Shown here: positions 1 to 6,329 of the stretch, piece by piece
How positions within the stretch are numbered: position 1 is the first letter of the stretch
Layout: each line of letters opens with the position of its first letter
From: Phycisphaeraceae bacterium
GTDB lineage: Bacteria; Planctomycetota; Phycisphaerae; Phycisphaerales; Phycisphaeraceae
Direction: 5' to 3'
NCBI GenBank assembly: GCA_029260695.1
Contig: JAJDCT010000231.1
Span: forward strand, 1 to 7,398
DNA: 7,398 bases
The notes under the pieces: model-generated
What the model was told of the DNA's origin: nothing
Database searches by the model: none
The model's input: only the letters and a program-made list of their open reading frames with translations
Made by a program: the position numbers and the translations under genes

Positions 1-3
1 ATG

Positions 4-55
4 TTTAGCCGCCGCGGCCACGCGGCGTACTCCGGGCGTGGCCGCCCGGGCTAAA
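4..55. repeat. Imperfect long hairpin (REP-like repeat or terminator of an upstream gene)
   Basis: Positions 4-23 and 36-55 form an inverted repeat of 20 nt per arm. Seven outer pairs (TTTAGCC/GGCTAAA) and ten inner pairs match, three positions between them do not, and the loop is 12 nt. The outer TTTAGCC end, high G+C and size resemble dispersed intergenic palindromes of high-G+C bacteria. No T-tract follows either arm, so a classical intrinsic terminator is not supported, but the gene to the left is unseen and the hairpin could end its transcript. Confidence 0.6.
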
Positions 56-60
56 CCGTT

Positions 61-141
61 GTGCAACACTATAGATAAGGCGAAACCGGCCTAAAAGAAA
101 ATTAATACACGATAATTGGCACGCCGCTGTTCCGTACCCTG
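61..141 (+). promoter_or_regulatory. A+T-rich leader upstream of the first PEP-CTERM operon
   Basis: Between the hairpin and the first coding region the composition drops sharply in G+C, especially about 91-118. It holds a TATAAT-like GATAAT at 111-116 and a TATAGA at 70-75. No convincing -35 box sits 16-18 nt upstream of either, so this is called only as the probable promoter region. An in-frame TAA at 103-105 shows that the downstream gene cannot start further upstream than this. Confidence 0.3.
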
Positions 142-1758
142 GTGGGCCGGGGTAGAATCGTTCCCGTGCTGTGGGAGACAATCAAGACACACCGTGCGGG
201 GGGCGCTATCGCGATCTTCACCGCGGTGATCGTATGGGCTGCGCCCGCCTGGGCCGACATCGAATACGACGCGGCCATCCTGCTCACCACATCTCAGCCC
301 GCTCTCGATATCGCACAGAACAGACCGAGCCTGGAATTGCACAGGCCAACGGTCGGCGCGATCAATAGTGCCGGCCAACTCACCGGGTCCGGCGACGCGG
401 GGAGCAACGCATCGCCCCAAGACACACGCCCTTTTTTCTATGACCCCAACCAGGCCACCACCGCCAACCTCGGCGACCTCACCGGCGACTTCGCCGACCA
501 GGCCGTGACGCCCCGCAACGGCCCGAGTACCGGCATGGGCCTGAACGACGCGGGTTGGGTCGTTGGGGTCAGCAGCAAGACCCCAGGCACTAGCACCGCA
601 GATGATCGGCCGTTCCTCTGGTTTGATGACGATGCCAACCACGCAAACACACTCGGCGAGATGCACGAACTAAACTTGAACCCCGGCGCGACGTTCGGGA
701 AGGCGTTGGGGGTGAACAATACAGGACAGGTTCTGGTCAACGGCGACACCGGGCTATACCGTGCCACCGTATCGCTCAACGCCGGTGTGTTATCAGAGCC
801 TGCGGGGCGTACCTTCATCGCACCCGCCGACGCCGCCAGCATGAACGACGTGGGGGACGTCGCCTACACCACCGGGAACGCGGGGTTTGTCTGGCGGGAC
901 TTGAATACCGATAACACCGCGGACGCAGCTGAAATCACACAGATACCTTTCATGAGCGCAGCCGCGCCGAACGCCAGTGTGTTTGGGATCAACAATGCCG
1001 GCCAGGTCGTCGGCACGATGCGCAACGATCACTTCAGAGACATCGGGTTCATCTGGACCGACCTGGATGGCGACAACTCGGTCGGCTTTTCCGACCTCAA
1101 CGGCAACGGATTCTTCGAGGCCAACGAGACCTCCAACGAAGTTGTCCGGTTCCACGGCGACCCCGCGGGGATCGATGCCACGGCCGGAAGCACATTCGTA
1201 TTTGACGTCAATGATCTGGGCGTAGCCGTCGGCGGGTACTTCGATTCCTCCGACCGCCGAGCCTTTGTCTACGATTCCGTGAGTGGCATGCGCTTCCTGG
1301 ACGACCTGGTCGGCCCCGCATTCCCGCTTAACCTGCGCGAGGCCGACGCCATCAACAACGCCGGCCAGATCGCCGCCGTCGGCAGAGCACTCGGCGCACA
1401 AACAGATCAACTCGCCCTGCTCACACCACGGGCCACCACCCTCCCCGGCGATCTTGACCACGACGGCTTCGTCGGGATCACCGATCTAAATATTGTCCTG
1501 GGTAACTGGAATCAGAATGTCCCGCCGGGCGACCCCGACCTTGGCGACCCGTCAGACGACGGTTTCGTCGGCATCGAAGACCTGAACGTGGTGCTTGGCA
1601 ACTGGAACGCGGGGGCGCCGCCTGGCTCTACAGCACACATCCCGGAGCCGGGATCTGCAGTACTGATGGGGTTGACCGGTCTAACATGGACGTGGCGGCG
1701 CCACGCAAATCTCCAATTGAACAGTATCTGTTTTGAAAAATCAGAAAGGAGCGGGTGA
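142..1758 (+). CDS. Exported HAF-repeat protein with dockerin-like calcium cassette and PEP-CTERM anchor
   Basis: Predicted surface or secreted protein of 538 aa; no enzymatic function is visible. The N-terminus has basic residues and a hydrophobic segment (about 21-37) ending APAWA|DIEYD, a signal peptide. Seven copies of a HAF-type unit (core like INNAGQVVG, followed by an aromatic F-x-W/Y strand) have cores at about residues 72, 132, 189, 233, 281, 354 and 403, suggesting a seven-bladed propeller. EF-hand-like loops lie in inserts at 253-264, 307-318 and 318-329. A double calcium loop follows at 437-448 and 469-480, then PEP (501-503), a short hydrophobic stretch and RRH. Oddly, 17 further residues follow the basic end. 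The start is uncertain: GTG at 142 has no clear ribosome site, and GTG at 166 also leaves a good signal peptide. The stop overlaps the next start by 1 nt, so the two are probably co-translated. HAF repeat family membership is from motif pattern. Confidence 0.85.
   Translation: MGRGRIVPVLWETIKTHRAGGAIAIFTAVIVWAAPAWADIEYDAAILLTTSQPALDIAQNRPSLELHRPTVGAINSAGQLTGSGDAGSNASPQDTRPFFYDPNQATTANLGDLTGDFADQAVTPRNGPSTGMGLNDAGWVVGVSSKTPGTSTADDRPFLWFDDDANHANTLGEMHELNLNPGATFGKALGVNNTGQVLVNGDTGLYRATVSLNAGVLSEPAGRTFIAPADAASMNDVGDVAYTTGNAGFVWRDLNTDNTADAAEITQIPFMSAAAPNASVFGINNAGQVVGTMRNDHFRDIGFIWTDLDGDNSVGFSDLNGNGFFEANETSNEVVRFHGDPAGIDATAGSTFVFDVNDLGVAVGGYFDSSDRRAFVYDSVSGMRFLDDLVGPAFPLNLREADAINNAGQIAAVGRALGAQTDQLALLTPRATTLPGDLDHDGFVGITDLNIVLGNWNQNVPPGDPDLGDPSDDGFVGIEDLNVVLGNWNAGAPPGSTAHIPEPGSAVLMGLTGLTWTWRRHANLQLNSICFEKSERSG
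1447..1611 (+). repeat. Dockerin-like cassette, copy 1
   Basis: This segment encodes two EF-hand-type loops (DxDxDG...D and DxSxDG...D), each followed by DLN(I/V)VLGNWN, joined by a Pro/Gly/Asp linker. Its second half (1563-1613) is 50/51 nt identical to copy 2 at 2768-2818. Its first half differs from the other copies mostly at synonymous sites. Dockerin type I domains normally bind cohesins, but no cohesin is visible here, so the partner is unknown. Confidence 0.8.
1745..1751 (+). promoter_or_regulatory. Ribosome binding site that fixes the second gene's start
   Basis: AAAGGAG lies 6 nt upstream of the ATG at 1758. The in-frame GTG at 1755 would be only 3 nt away, so ATG 1758 is the better start. 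The site is inside the 3' end of the preceding gene. Confidence 0.75.
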
Positions 1759-2912
1759 TGAATAGTCGTATAGCTTGGGTTGTGGCTGTCGGGGTCTGCC
1801 TGTTGTCTTCCGGGGTAATACATGCCCAGGTCCGCAGCTTCGATGGCGGGGGCGATGGGACGTCCTGGTCTGATGCTGGCAACTGGTCGAACAACGATAC
1901 GCCTGACACTTTGGGTGAAACCCCATCGATCGACGCGGGAGGAGCATGGAACGTCACCGCTAGCGGCAGCGCGATCTCGACAGGCCCACTGACACTCGGT
2001 AGCGATGACACCCTGACCGTCAGCAACAAAGTCACCCTGAGCGGGATCAATTCTCTGAGTGGGGAGTTGATCGTCTCTACCGGCGCCAACATATCACTCA
2101 ACTCAAGCTGGCAAAACGACGGCATCATTACGCTCAATGAGTTCGGGCTCCTGGGCACCCCGAACTCCGCGCATTCCGTAACCAACAACACGACCGGCCT
2201 GATCCGCGGGGAATTGTTCATCCTGCCACTCGGTTTTATCACCGGCACACTGATCAACCACGGCACGATCTCGCCGGGGTTTTCAGCCAACGACGGCAAG
2301 TCGCTGGCGATCACCGCGGATGCGATCTTAAGCGGCACATCCGTGCTCGACATCGAAGTCGGCGGAGGAACTACCAACAATAACTTCGACACGATCGCGG
2401 GGCTGGGCAACGTCACGCTGGGTGGCGAGTTGGAGCTTACACAGTTCAACGGCTACTCGCCGAGCCCTTCGACCACCCTGACCATTGTTGACAGTATATT
2501 CTCCAACGGCATCACCGGGTCATTCTCGAATGTGGCGGATGGCCAGCGTCTGACGACAACCGACGGCTCAGGCTCATGGCTGGTTCGATATGGACAGAGC
2601 CATGCGAATTCTGATGTCGTGATCACGGATTTCCAACCGATTCCTGCCATCCTCGGCGACCTGGACAGCGACGGGTTTGTGGGGATCACCGACCTGAACA
2701 TCGTGCTGGGGGCCTGGAACCTGGCTGTCCCTCCGGGCAATCCGTTGGCCGACCCAAGCGGTGACGATTTCGTCGGCATCGAAGACCTGAACGTGGTGCT
2801 TGGCAATTGGAACGCGGGCACGCCGCCAGCGGAGTTAGTCATCCCCGAGCCTGGGACGGCGGCGTTGTTGGTGGGCGGGGCTCTAGCGGTGCTACGACGT
2901 TCGCGCGGTTAG
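1758..2912 (+). CDS. Exported beta-rich adhesin-like protein with dockerin-like cassette and PEP-CTERM anchor
   Basis: A 384-aa predicted surface protein of unknown ligand. Residues 1-24 are a signal peptide (hydrophobic 6-20, cleavage near IHA|Q). An opening TSWSDAGNWSNND segment (35-47) is the W..xxNWS pattern common at the start of autotransporter-like and PEP-CTERM beta-helix proteins. Residues 60-290 are short Gly/Thr/Asn-rich beta strands. The stretch about 196-290 (LDIEVGG...FDTIAGLGNVTLGGELEL...) is the recurring terminal pattern of such passenger-like proteins. The double calcium loop is at 301-312 and 332-343, PEP at 363-365, then a hydrophobic stretch 367-379 and RRSRG. The start is ATG 1758 because AAAGGAG is 6 nt upstream. 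It overlaps the preceding stop by 1 nt, indicating an operon with translational coupling. Export and anchoring are well supported; adhesion is an inference from fold style. Confidence 0.85.
   Translation: MNSRIAWVVAVGVCLLSSGVIHAQVRSFDGGGDGTSWSDAGNWSNNDTPDTLGETPSIDAGGAWNVTASGSAISTGPLTLGSDDTLTVSNKVTLSGINSLSGELIVSTGANISLNSSWQNDGIITLNEFGLLGTPNSAHSVTNNTTGLIRGELFILPLGFITGTLINHGTISPGFSANDGKSLAITADAILSGTSVLDIEVGGGTTNNNFDTIAGLGNVTLGGELELTQFNGYSPSPSTTLTIVDSIFSNGITGSFSNVADGQRLTTTDGSGSWLVRYGQSHANSDVVITDFQPIPAILGDLDSDGFVGITDLNIVLGAWNLAVPPGNPLADPSGDDFVGIEDLNVVLGNWNAGTPPAELVIPEPGTAALLVGGALAVLRRSRG
2655..2819 (+). repeat. Dockerin-like cassette, copy 2
   Basis: Same two-loop module as copy 1, with GAW in place of GNW after the first loop and D-D-F in place of D-G-F in the second. 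The second half is nearly identical in DNA to copy 1, the first half is not, which gives a mosaic pattern. Confidence 0.8.
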
Positions 2913-2957
2913 GATGGGCGACAAGGGTCAGTTGATGCCCTCATGTTCACGGCATGA

Positions 2958-3740
2958 TTAGAACTGCGCATCCATATCGATAAAGATCTGATCAATGCGT
3001 TTGATCAGGGGGCCGGCATTGGGCCAGGAGATGTAATGCTCGGGCAGGGCGCTGTATTTCTGATCGTCATTGTCTAGAGCCGTAACGTGACCATCGGTGT
3101 ACGCGGTGTTGACGATGCGTTCCTGATGACTGGTCGCATCCTCCATTCCGGGTGTGCCGTGACGGTTTACGTCGTAGTAAAGCGCGATAGCACAGTCGCC
3201 ATTGCCATTCACGCCGAGGCTTCCGATCCGATCCCAGGTGGTCTCATCCAGCGCGCGGTACATGTAGCCCGAAGTAGCGAAAGCCGAGTTGGAACCTATC
3301 AGTTCCATCTGGCCCTCATAGGCTTCGGGCGTGTCGGTGCCCGGGCAGAACAGGATGTCATTGACACGCAGATACCCCTGCACGAGGGCCCCCTGCGCGT
3401 TGAAGGTGGCGGCGGGCACGAAGGGCTGGGGGATCCAGATGATGTTGCTGCCAAGGGTCGCCCAGGTATCCACGCCGGACGGGTCCAGCGGTCCAAGTGG
3501 CAGGTCCGGACCGCGCGGGATCGCGCCGTCGTTATCTACGGCGTAAGCGACGGTGCCGATCATGATCTGGCTCATGTTTGAAGCGCAGCTGACTCGCTGT
3601 GCCGATTTACGCGCTGCCCCTAAAGCCGGCAGCAGGATCCCCACCAGCAGCGCAATGATCGAGATGACGACCAACAGCTCGATAAGCGTGAACCCGGCCC
3701 CCGGCGGCTTATGAGGCTGGCTTAGGCTGTGTGCCGGCAT
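2958..3740 (-). CDS. Type II secretion/type IV pilin-like pseudopilin, planctomycete H-X-DG type
   Basis: A 260-aa prepilin-like protein. A short basic leader ends [10 protein letters not shown] (cleavage after residue 16). Glu at mature position 5 is followed by a hydrophobic helix [19 protein letters not shown] and [14 protein letters not shown], the standard class III signal and N-terminal methylation domain. The soluble part has [10 protein letters not shown] (66-75) and DILFCPG (128-134). Near the end [15 protein letters not shown] (205-219) matches the prepilin-processing-associated H-X9-DG motif, except that ten residues separate His205 from Asp216. Such proteins would be cleaved by a prepilin peptidase (not in the window) and act at the inner membrane in a pseudopilus or pilus-like fibre; they are very numerous in planctomycetes. 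The start is ATG 3740, because GAGGAGG (3746-3752) sits 5 nt upstream; a TTG at 3773 would lengthen it without such a site. It overlaps the regulator gene by 32 nt, so the two are an operon. Confidence 0.9.
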   Translation of the reverse strand: MPAHSLSQPHKPPGAGFTLIELLVVISIIALLVGILLPALGAARKSAQRVSCASNMSQIMIGTVAYAVDNDGAIPRGPDLPLGPLDPSGVDTWATLGSNIIWIPQPFVPAATFNAQGALVQGYLRVNDILFCPGTDTPEAYEGQMELIGSNSAFATSGYMYRALDETTWDRIGSLGVNGNGDCAIALYYDVNRHGTPGMEDATSHQERIVNTAYTDGHVTALDNDDQKYSALPEHYISWPNAGPLIKRIDQIFIDMDAQF

Positions 3741-4554
3741 GGCGCCCTCCTCGTCTTCGGCTGAGAGTCTCAATCAGCCCGCCGTACCGAGCAATCAACT
3801 CGCCACGGCTATGCACCCCCATATGCCCGTAGATAATCTTGGCGTAGTCCGTCACCGTGTGCGTGCTTAAGCCGACATTTTTTGCAACCTGCTTCATGCT
3901 GTCACCCTCCAACAGCCCCAGAAGGATGTCGACAACACGGGGCGACAGGTCTGTAGCGGAGGGCTTCCCAAACAATGACAGTCGGCCACCGATGTGCGGA
4001 TAAAGCTCTCGGTGCAGCAACCAGATCAGCCGGTGGTATCTCGTACTGAATCGTCTGTCGCCGCGGCGGGGGTGGAACACAATCAAGTTCGACACACCGC
4101 CGCTATGCCGGCTGACCGAAGCCAGACAGTCGTAGTGGACACGGGCCTCATGCATGTAATCGAAGACGGTAAGATCGCGCCAAGCCTTTTCACTGGCGGC
4201 CTGACTGGCGGAGAGTGTGATCAGGTTTGGGCCCGGCGCCAACGCCCGCGTGAGAAGTGGATTCTCCTCCGGCACGTCCTCCCGGCTGTACGCTTCAAAT
4301 ATAGATTTCGCAGATTCATCTTGCCAACCCACATCGACGGTGTGCTTTGCTAGTTGGTCATTGCTAAGCCGGTCGGGGCTGAGTTCAGCGATCAACGCGA
4401 CCCCATCACCAATCAATTCATGTATCCCGGCCCCCAACCGCTCACGCCACAGCACCGGATCAGCACCAAGCTCCAGACACTCACCCACCAAGAGGTAGAT
4501 GTGCCTCAGCTCCTTAATACTGGGTCGGTTGCTTCCCGCCAAATTAATTCCCAC
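3709..4554 (-). CDS. LuxR-type helix-turn-helix transcriptional regulator
   Basis: A 281-aa DNA-binding regulator, first gene of the operon with the pseudopilin. The C-terminal GerE/LuxR-type helix-turn-helix spans about 202-258: [20 protein letters not shown], then [20 protein letters not shown] with the recognition helix, then [14 protein letters not shown]. The N-terminal 200 residues open with [20 protein letters not shown] (19-38), a segment typical of planctomycete LuxR-type proteins. They may form a GAF-like sensory domain (GVALIAEL, later [14 protein letters not shown]), but no ligand pocket can be named. There is no phospho-receiver Asp pattern and no autoinducer-domain signature that I recognise. 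After the HTH is a basic tail (RRRGGRH, 267-272). The start is GTG 4554, with only a weak ribosome site; TTG 4542 is an alternative. A palindrome just upstream (4580-4596) suggests autoregulation. Confidence 0.85.
   Translation of the reverse strand: MGINLAGSNRPSIKELRHIYLLVGECLELGADPVLWRERLGAGIHELIGDGVALIAELSPDRLSNDQLAKHTVDVGWQDESAKSIFEAYSREDVPEENPLLTRALAPGPNLITLSASQAASEKAWRDLTVFDYMHEARVHYDCLASVSRHSGGVSNLIVFHPRRGDRRFSTRYHRLIWLLHRELYPHIGGRLSLFGKPSATDLSPRVVDILLGLLEGDSMKQVAKNVGLSTHTVTDYAKIIYGHMGVHSRGELIARYGGLIETLSRRRGGRHAGTQPKPAS
3746..3752 (-). promoter_or_regulatory. Ribosome binding site of the pseudopilin gene
   Basis: On the minus strand this reads GAGGAGG, 5 nt before ATG 3740. It lies within the coding region of the regulator gene and decides the pseudopilin start. 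Confidence 0.8.
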
Positions 4555-4579
4555 CTATCTGATACCGCGCAGACATGCA

Positions 4580-4596
4580 CCCCAAACATGGGGGGT
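4580..4596. promoter_or_regulatory. Palindromic motif A, candidate operator
   Basis: CCCCAAACATGGGGGGT on the plus strand; the CCCC and GGGG arms flank AAACAT. The AAACATGGGGG core recurs in inverted orientation at 4692-4702. It lies 7-23 nt downstream of a possible minus-strand -10 (TATAAA, plus coordinates 4603-4608), so it would cover the start of the regulator transcript. Which protein binds it is inferred: the LuxR-type product is the nearest candidate. Confidence 0.5.
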
Positions 4597-4602
4597 CATC
4601 TG

Positions 4603-4608
4603 TTTATA
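4603..4608 (-). promoter_or_regulatory. Possible -10 box for the regulator-pseudopilin operon
   Basis: TATAAA on the minus strand, about 50 nt before GTG 4554, in an A+T-rich stretch. No good -35 box is seen at the usual spacing, as is common for activator-dependent promoters. Weak evidence by itself. Confidence 0.3.
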
Positions 4609-4690
4609 ACCTCACCCGCCCACTATTCATACCCCGAATCCGACAAAGTTGATCTTAAAACTGCTTGCTCGCTTTATCTTTCTTTCCCAG

Positions 4691-4708
4691 ACCCCCATGT
4701 TTATGGGG
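4691..4708. promoter_or_regulatory. Palindromic motif B, candidate operator
   Basis: ACCCCCATGTTTATGGGG on the plus strand. The reverse complement, CCCCATAAACATGGGGGT, aligns with motif A except for an AT insertion. Its centre is about 114 bp from that of motif A, roughly eleven helical turns, and about 96 nt upstream of the possible plus-strand transcription start. It could serve either side of the divergent region. Confidence 0.5.
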
Positions 4709-4761
4709 ATTGTCAAATCGTTAATTGCCCTTACCTTCTTGTGAGTAAGTGTTTTGTGTGG

Positions 4762-4790
4762 TTGCACCTGCCTGACGCATGGTTTTTAAG
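4762..4790 (+). promoter_or_regulatory. Possible promoter of the second PEP-CTERM gene pair
   Basis: TTGCAC (4762-4767), a 17-nt spacer and TTTAAG (4785-4790) make an imperfect sigma70-like pair, giving a leader of roughly 75 nt. The leader contains a possible 6-bp stem, GGCCGG 4791-4796 with CCGGCC 4823-4828. A perfect TTGACA at 4850-4855 is too close to the start codon to serve this gene. Confidence 0.3.
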
Positions 4791-4871
4791 GGCCGGACCA
4801 CAAGCTATCGGCATAGGCGAGCCCGGCCGGAGAGTGAGTCGTCTGAGCCTTGACAGGAAGGGAGAAAGCAC

Positions 4872-6245
4872 ATGGATGTTGTTGCACGAATACTTAGGAC
4901 CGGCACGGCACGGAGGATCATAGCGATCGGTACGGGGCTGTTCATGACAGCCTTGTCCGCAAGCGCAGCCACCTTCCAGGGTCTGGGTGATCTGCCCGGC
5001 GGAAGCTTTTTCAGCCGTGCCAATGGTGTTTCAGCGGACGGCTCGGTCGTCGTGGGGCTCAGCGATTCTGGAACCATCGCCGGTGCGTTCCGTTGGACGA
5101 CGGGCGGTGGCATGGTCGGCTTGGGCGGAAGTTTCAGTACAGCACATGCGGTTTCAGCGGACGGTTCGGTCGTCGTGGGGGAGAGCGATAATGAAGCGTT
5201 CCGTTGGACGGCGGGCGGCGGCTTGGTCAACCTGCCCGTCCTCCCCGGGTCGGAGGGATTCGCTACTCGAGCCTTAGATGTCTCAGCGGACGGCTCGGTC
5301 GTCGTGGGATTTGGGGACTCGGGCAACGGCTTCCCGGGTGAAAACGAGGCATTCCGTTGGACGGCGGGCGGCGGCACGGTCGGCCTAGGCTTCTTTCCCG
5401 GCTCGCCCGGCGGCTTTTTTAGCGAGGCGCAGGGCGTCTCAGCGGACGGCTCGGTCGTCGTGGGGTGGAGCGATACCGCATCCACTGATTTTGAGGCGTT
5501 TCGCTGGACGGTGAGTGGCGGGCTGGTCGGCCTAGGTGACCTGCCCGGTGGATCATTCGATAGCGAGGCGATTGCCACATCAGCGGACGGCTCAGTGATC
5601 GTGGGGGAAGGCACTTCCGCATCTGGCACGGAGGCGTTCCGCTGGACGGCGGGTGGTGGGATGGTCGGCCTGGGCGACCTGCCCGGCGGCAACTTCCGTA
5701 GCCAAGCGACTGCTACATCAGCGGACGGCTCAGTCGTTGTAGGGTGGAGCAATACCTCACTCGCCACCTCTGGTGAGGCGTTTCTATGGACGGCCGCCGG
5801 CGGCATGCGCTCGTTGCAGGATATCCTGACCACCGATTTCGGTCTTGACCTGACGGGCTGGCAATTGCAAAAAGCTAACGGTATCTCTGCCGACGGTCTG
5901 ACCATCGTAGGGGAGGGCATCAACCCTGATGGTTTTGGGGAAGCCTTCATCGCCACCCTTCCCGCCCCGGCCGTGGTCGGCGACCTCGACGGCGACGGCT
6001 TCGTCGGGATCACGGACCTGAACATCGTGTTGGGCAATTGGAACCAGAGCGTCCCGCCGGGCAACCCGTTGGCGGACCCGTCGGGTGATGGCTTTGTCGG
6101 GATCGAAGACCTGAATGTGGTACTTGGCAACTGGAACGCCGGCACCCCGCCGCCGCCGGAAGCGTTGGCGAACGTGCCCGAGCCGGCGAGCCTGGCACTG
6201 CTTGGCTTGAGCGGGCTGGGCCTGCTTAGGCGGCATCGTCGATAA
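4872..6245 (+). CDS. Exported HAF-repeat (seven-unit propeller-like) protein with dockerin-like cassette and PEP-CTERM anchor
   Basis: A 457-aa predicted surface protein. The signal peptide has arginines at 6, 9, 14 and 15, hydrophobic 16-30, and cleavage near SASA|ATF (after 32). Seven HAF units follow, each with a core SADGSVVVG (starts at residues 54, 95, 138, 190, 237, 283, 339) and then EAFRWTAGGGMVGLGDLPGG. The last unit is divergent (SADGLTIVG, AFIA). Repeats of 41-56 aa and seven in number fit a closed seven-bladed beta-propeller; this is inferred. The dockerin-like loops are at 371-382 and 402-413, PEP at 436-438, a hydrophobic stretch at 440-452 and RRHRR at the end. The start is ATG 4872 with AGGGAG 7 nt upstream. 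It shares domain order with the first gene of the window but has far more uniform repeats. A partner or ligand cannot be named. Confidence 0.9.
   Translation: MDVVARILRTGTARRIIAIGTGLFMTALSASAATFQGLGDLPGGSFFSRANGVSADGSVVVGLSDSGTIAGAFRWTTGGGMVGLGGSFSTAHAVSADGSVVVGESDNEAFRWTAGGGLVNLPVLPGSEGFATRALDVSADGSVVVGFGDSGNGFPGENEAFRWTAGGGTVGLGFFPGSPGGFFSEAQGVSADGSVVVGWSDTASTDFEAFRWTVSGGLVGLGDLPGGSFDSEAIATSADGSVIVGEGTSASGTEAFRWTAGGGMVGLGDLPGGNFRSQATATSADGSVVVGWSNTSLATSGEAFLWTAAGGMRSLQDILTTDFGLDLTGWQLQKANGISADGLTIVGEGINPDGFGEAFIATLPAPAVVGDLDGDGFVGITDLNIVLGNWNQSVPPGNPLADPSGDGFVGIEDLNVVLGNWNAGTPPPPEALANVPEPASLALLGLSGLGLLRRHRR
5031..5909 (+). repeat. Intragenic tandem HAF repeat array visible at DNA level
   Basis: The 24-nt core beginning tcagcggacggctcggtc starts at 5031, 5154, 5283, 5439, 5580 and 5718, with 0, 1, 0, 0, 3 and 3 differences from the commonest form; a seventh, at 5886, is strongly diverged. 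The intervening segments, such as gcgttccgttggacggcggg, are also repeated. Near-identity at synonymous sites indicates recent duplication or homogenisation. Confidence 0.85.
5979..6143 (+). repeat. Dockerin-like cassette, copy 3
   Basis: Encodes the two-loop module with canonical DxDxDG and DxSxDG loops. Compared with copy 1, the second loop half differs almost only at third codon positions (for example TTT/TTC, AAT/AAC, GTA/GTG), so the protein sequence is conserved while the DNA has drifted. Confidence 0.8.
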
Positions 6246-6329
6246 CTACACCCCATCACACGGACGTTTGGGAACGGCCCGAACACTGTACAGATTCGAA
6301 CGGATATTTAAGGCAGAGGAGAAAGACTC

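Noticed and set aside
1628..2449. A 273-codon minus-strand open frame across the first two genes
   Set aside because: It spans the junction of two well-supported plus-strand genes, has no recognisable domain, and looks like a Pro/Ser-rich shadow frame.
2913..2957. Terminator between the convergent genes
   Set aside because: Only 5-bp stems are found (ATGCC 2935-2939 with GGCAT 2951-2955), with an 11-nt loop and no T-tract; too weak to call.
4850..4855. Perfect TTGACA as a -35 box
   Set aside because: A -10 at normal spacing would fall inside the coding region beginning at 4872, and the sequence overlaps the ribosome-site region; treated as chance.
4354..4923. Plus-strand open frame of 189 codons covering the divergent intergenic region
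   Set aside because: It runs antisense through the regulator gene and then through the promoter region, with no signal peptide, domain or ribosome site; non-coding is the better reading of 4555-4871.
5031..5909. CRISPR-like array from the regularly spaced 24-nt repeats
   Set aside because: The repeats are in frame, encode SADGSVVVG, are not palindromic, and lie inside a protein gene with conserved inter-repeat sequence.
4805..6286. A 493-codon open frame antisense to the second HAF gene, Pro/Ser/Thr-rich and repetitive
   Set aside because: It mirrors the HAF repeats and the cassette on the opposite strand. The sense frame has a signal peptide, domain motifs, a PEP-CTERM end and a ribosome site; the antisense frame has none and stays open because of G+C bias and repetition.
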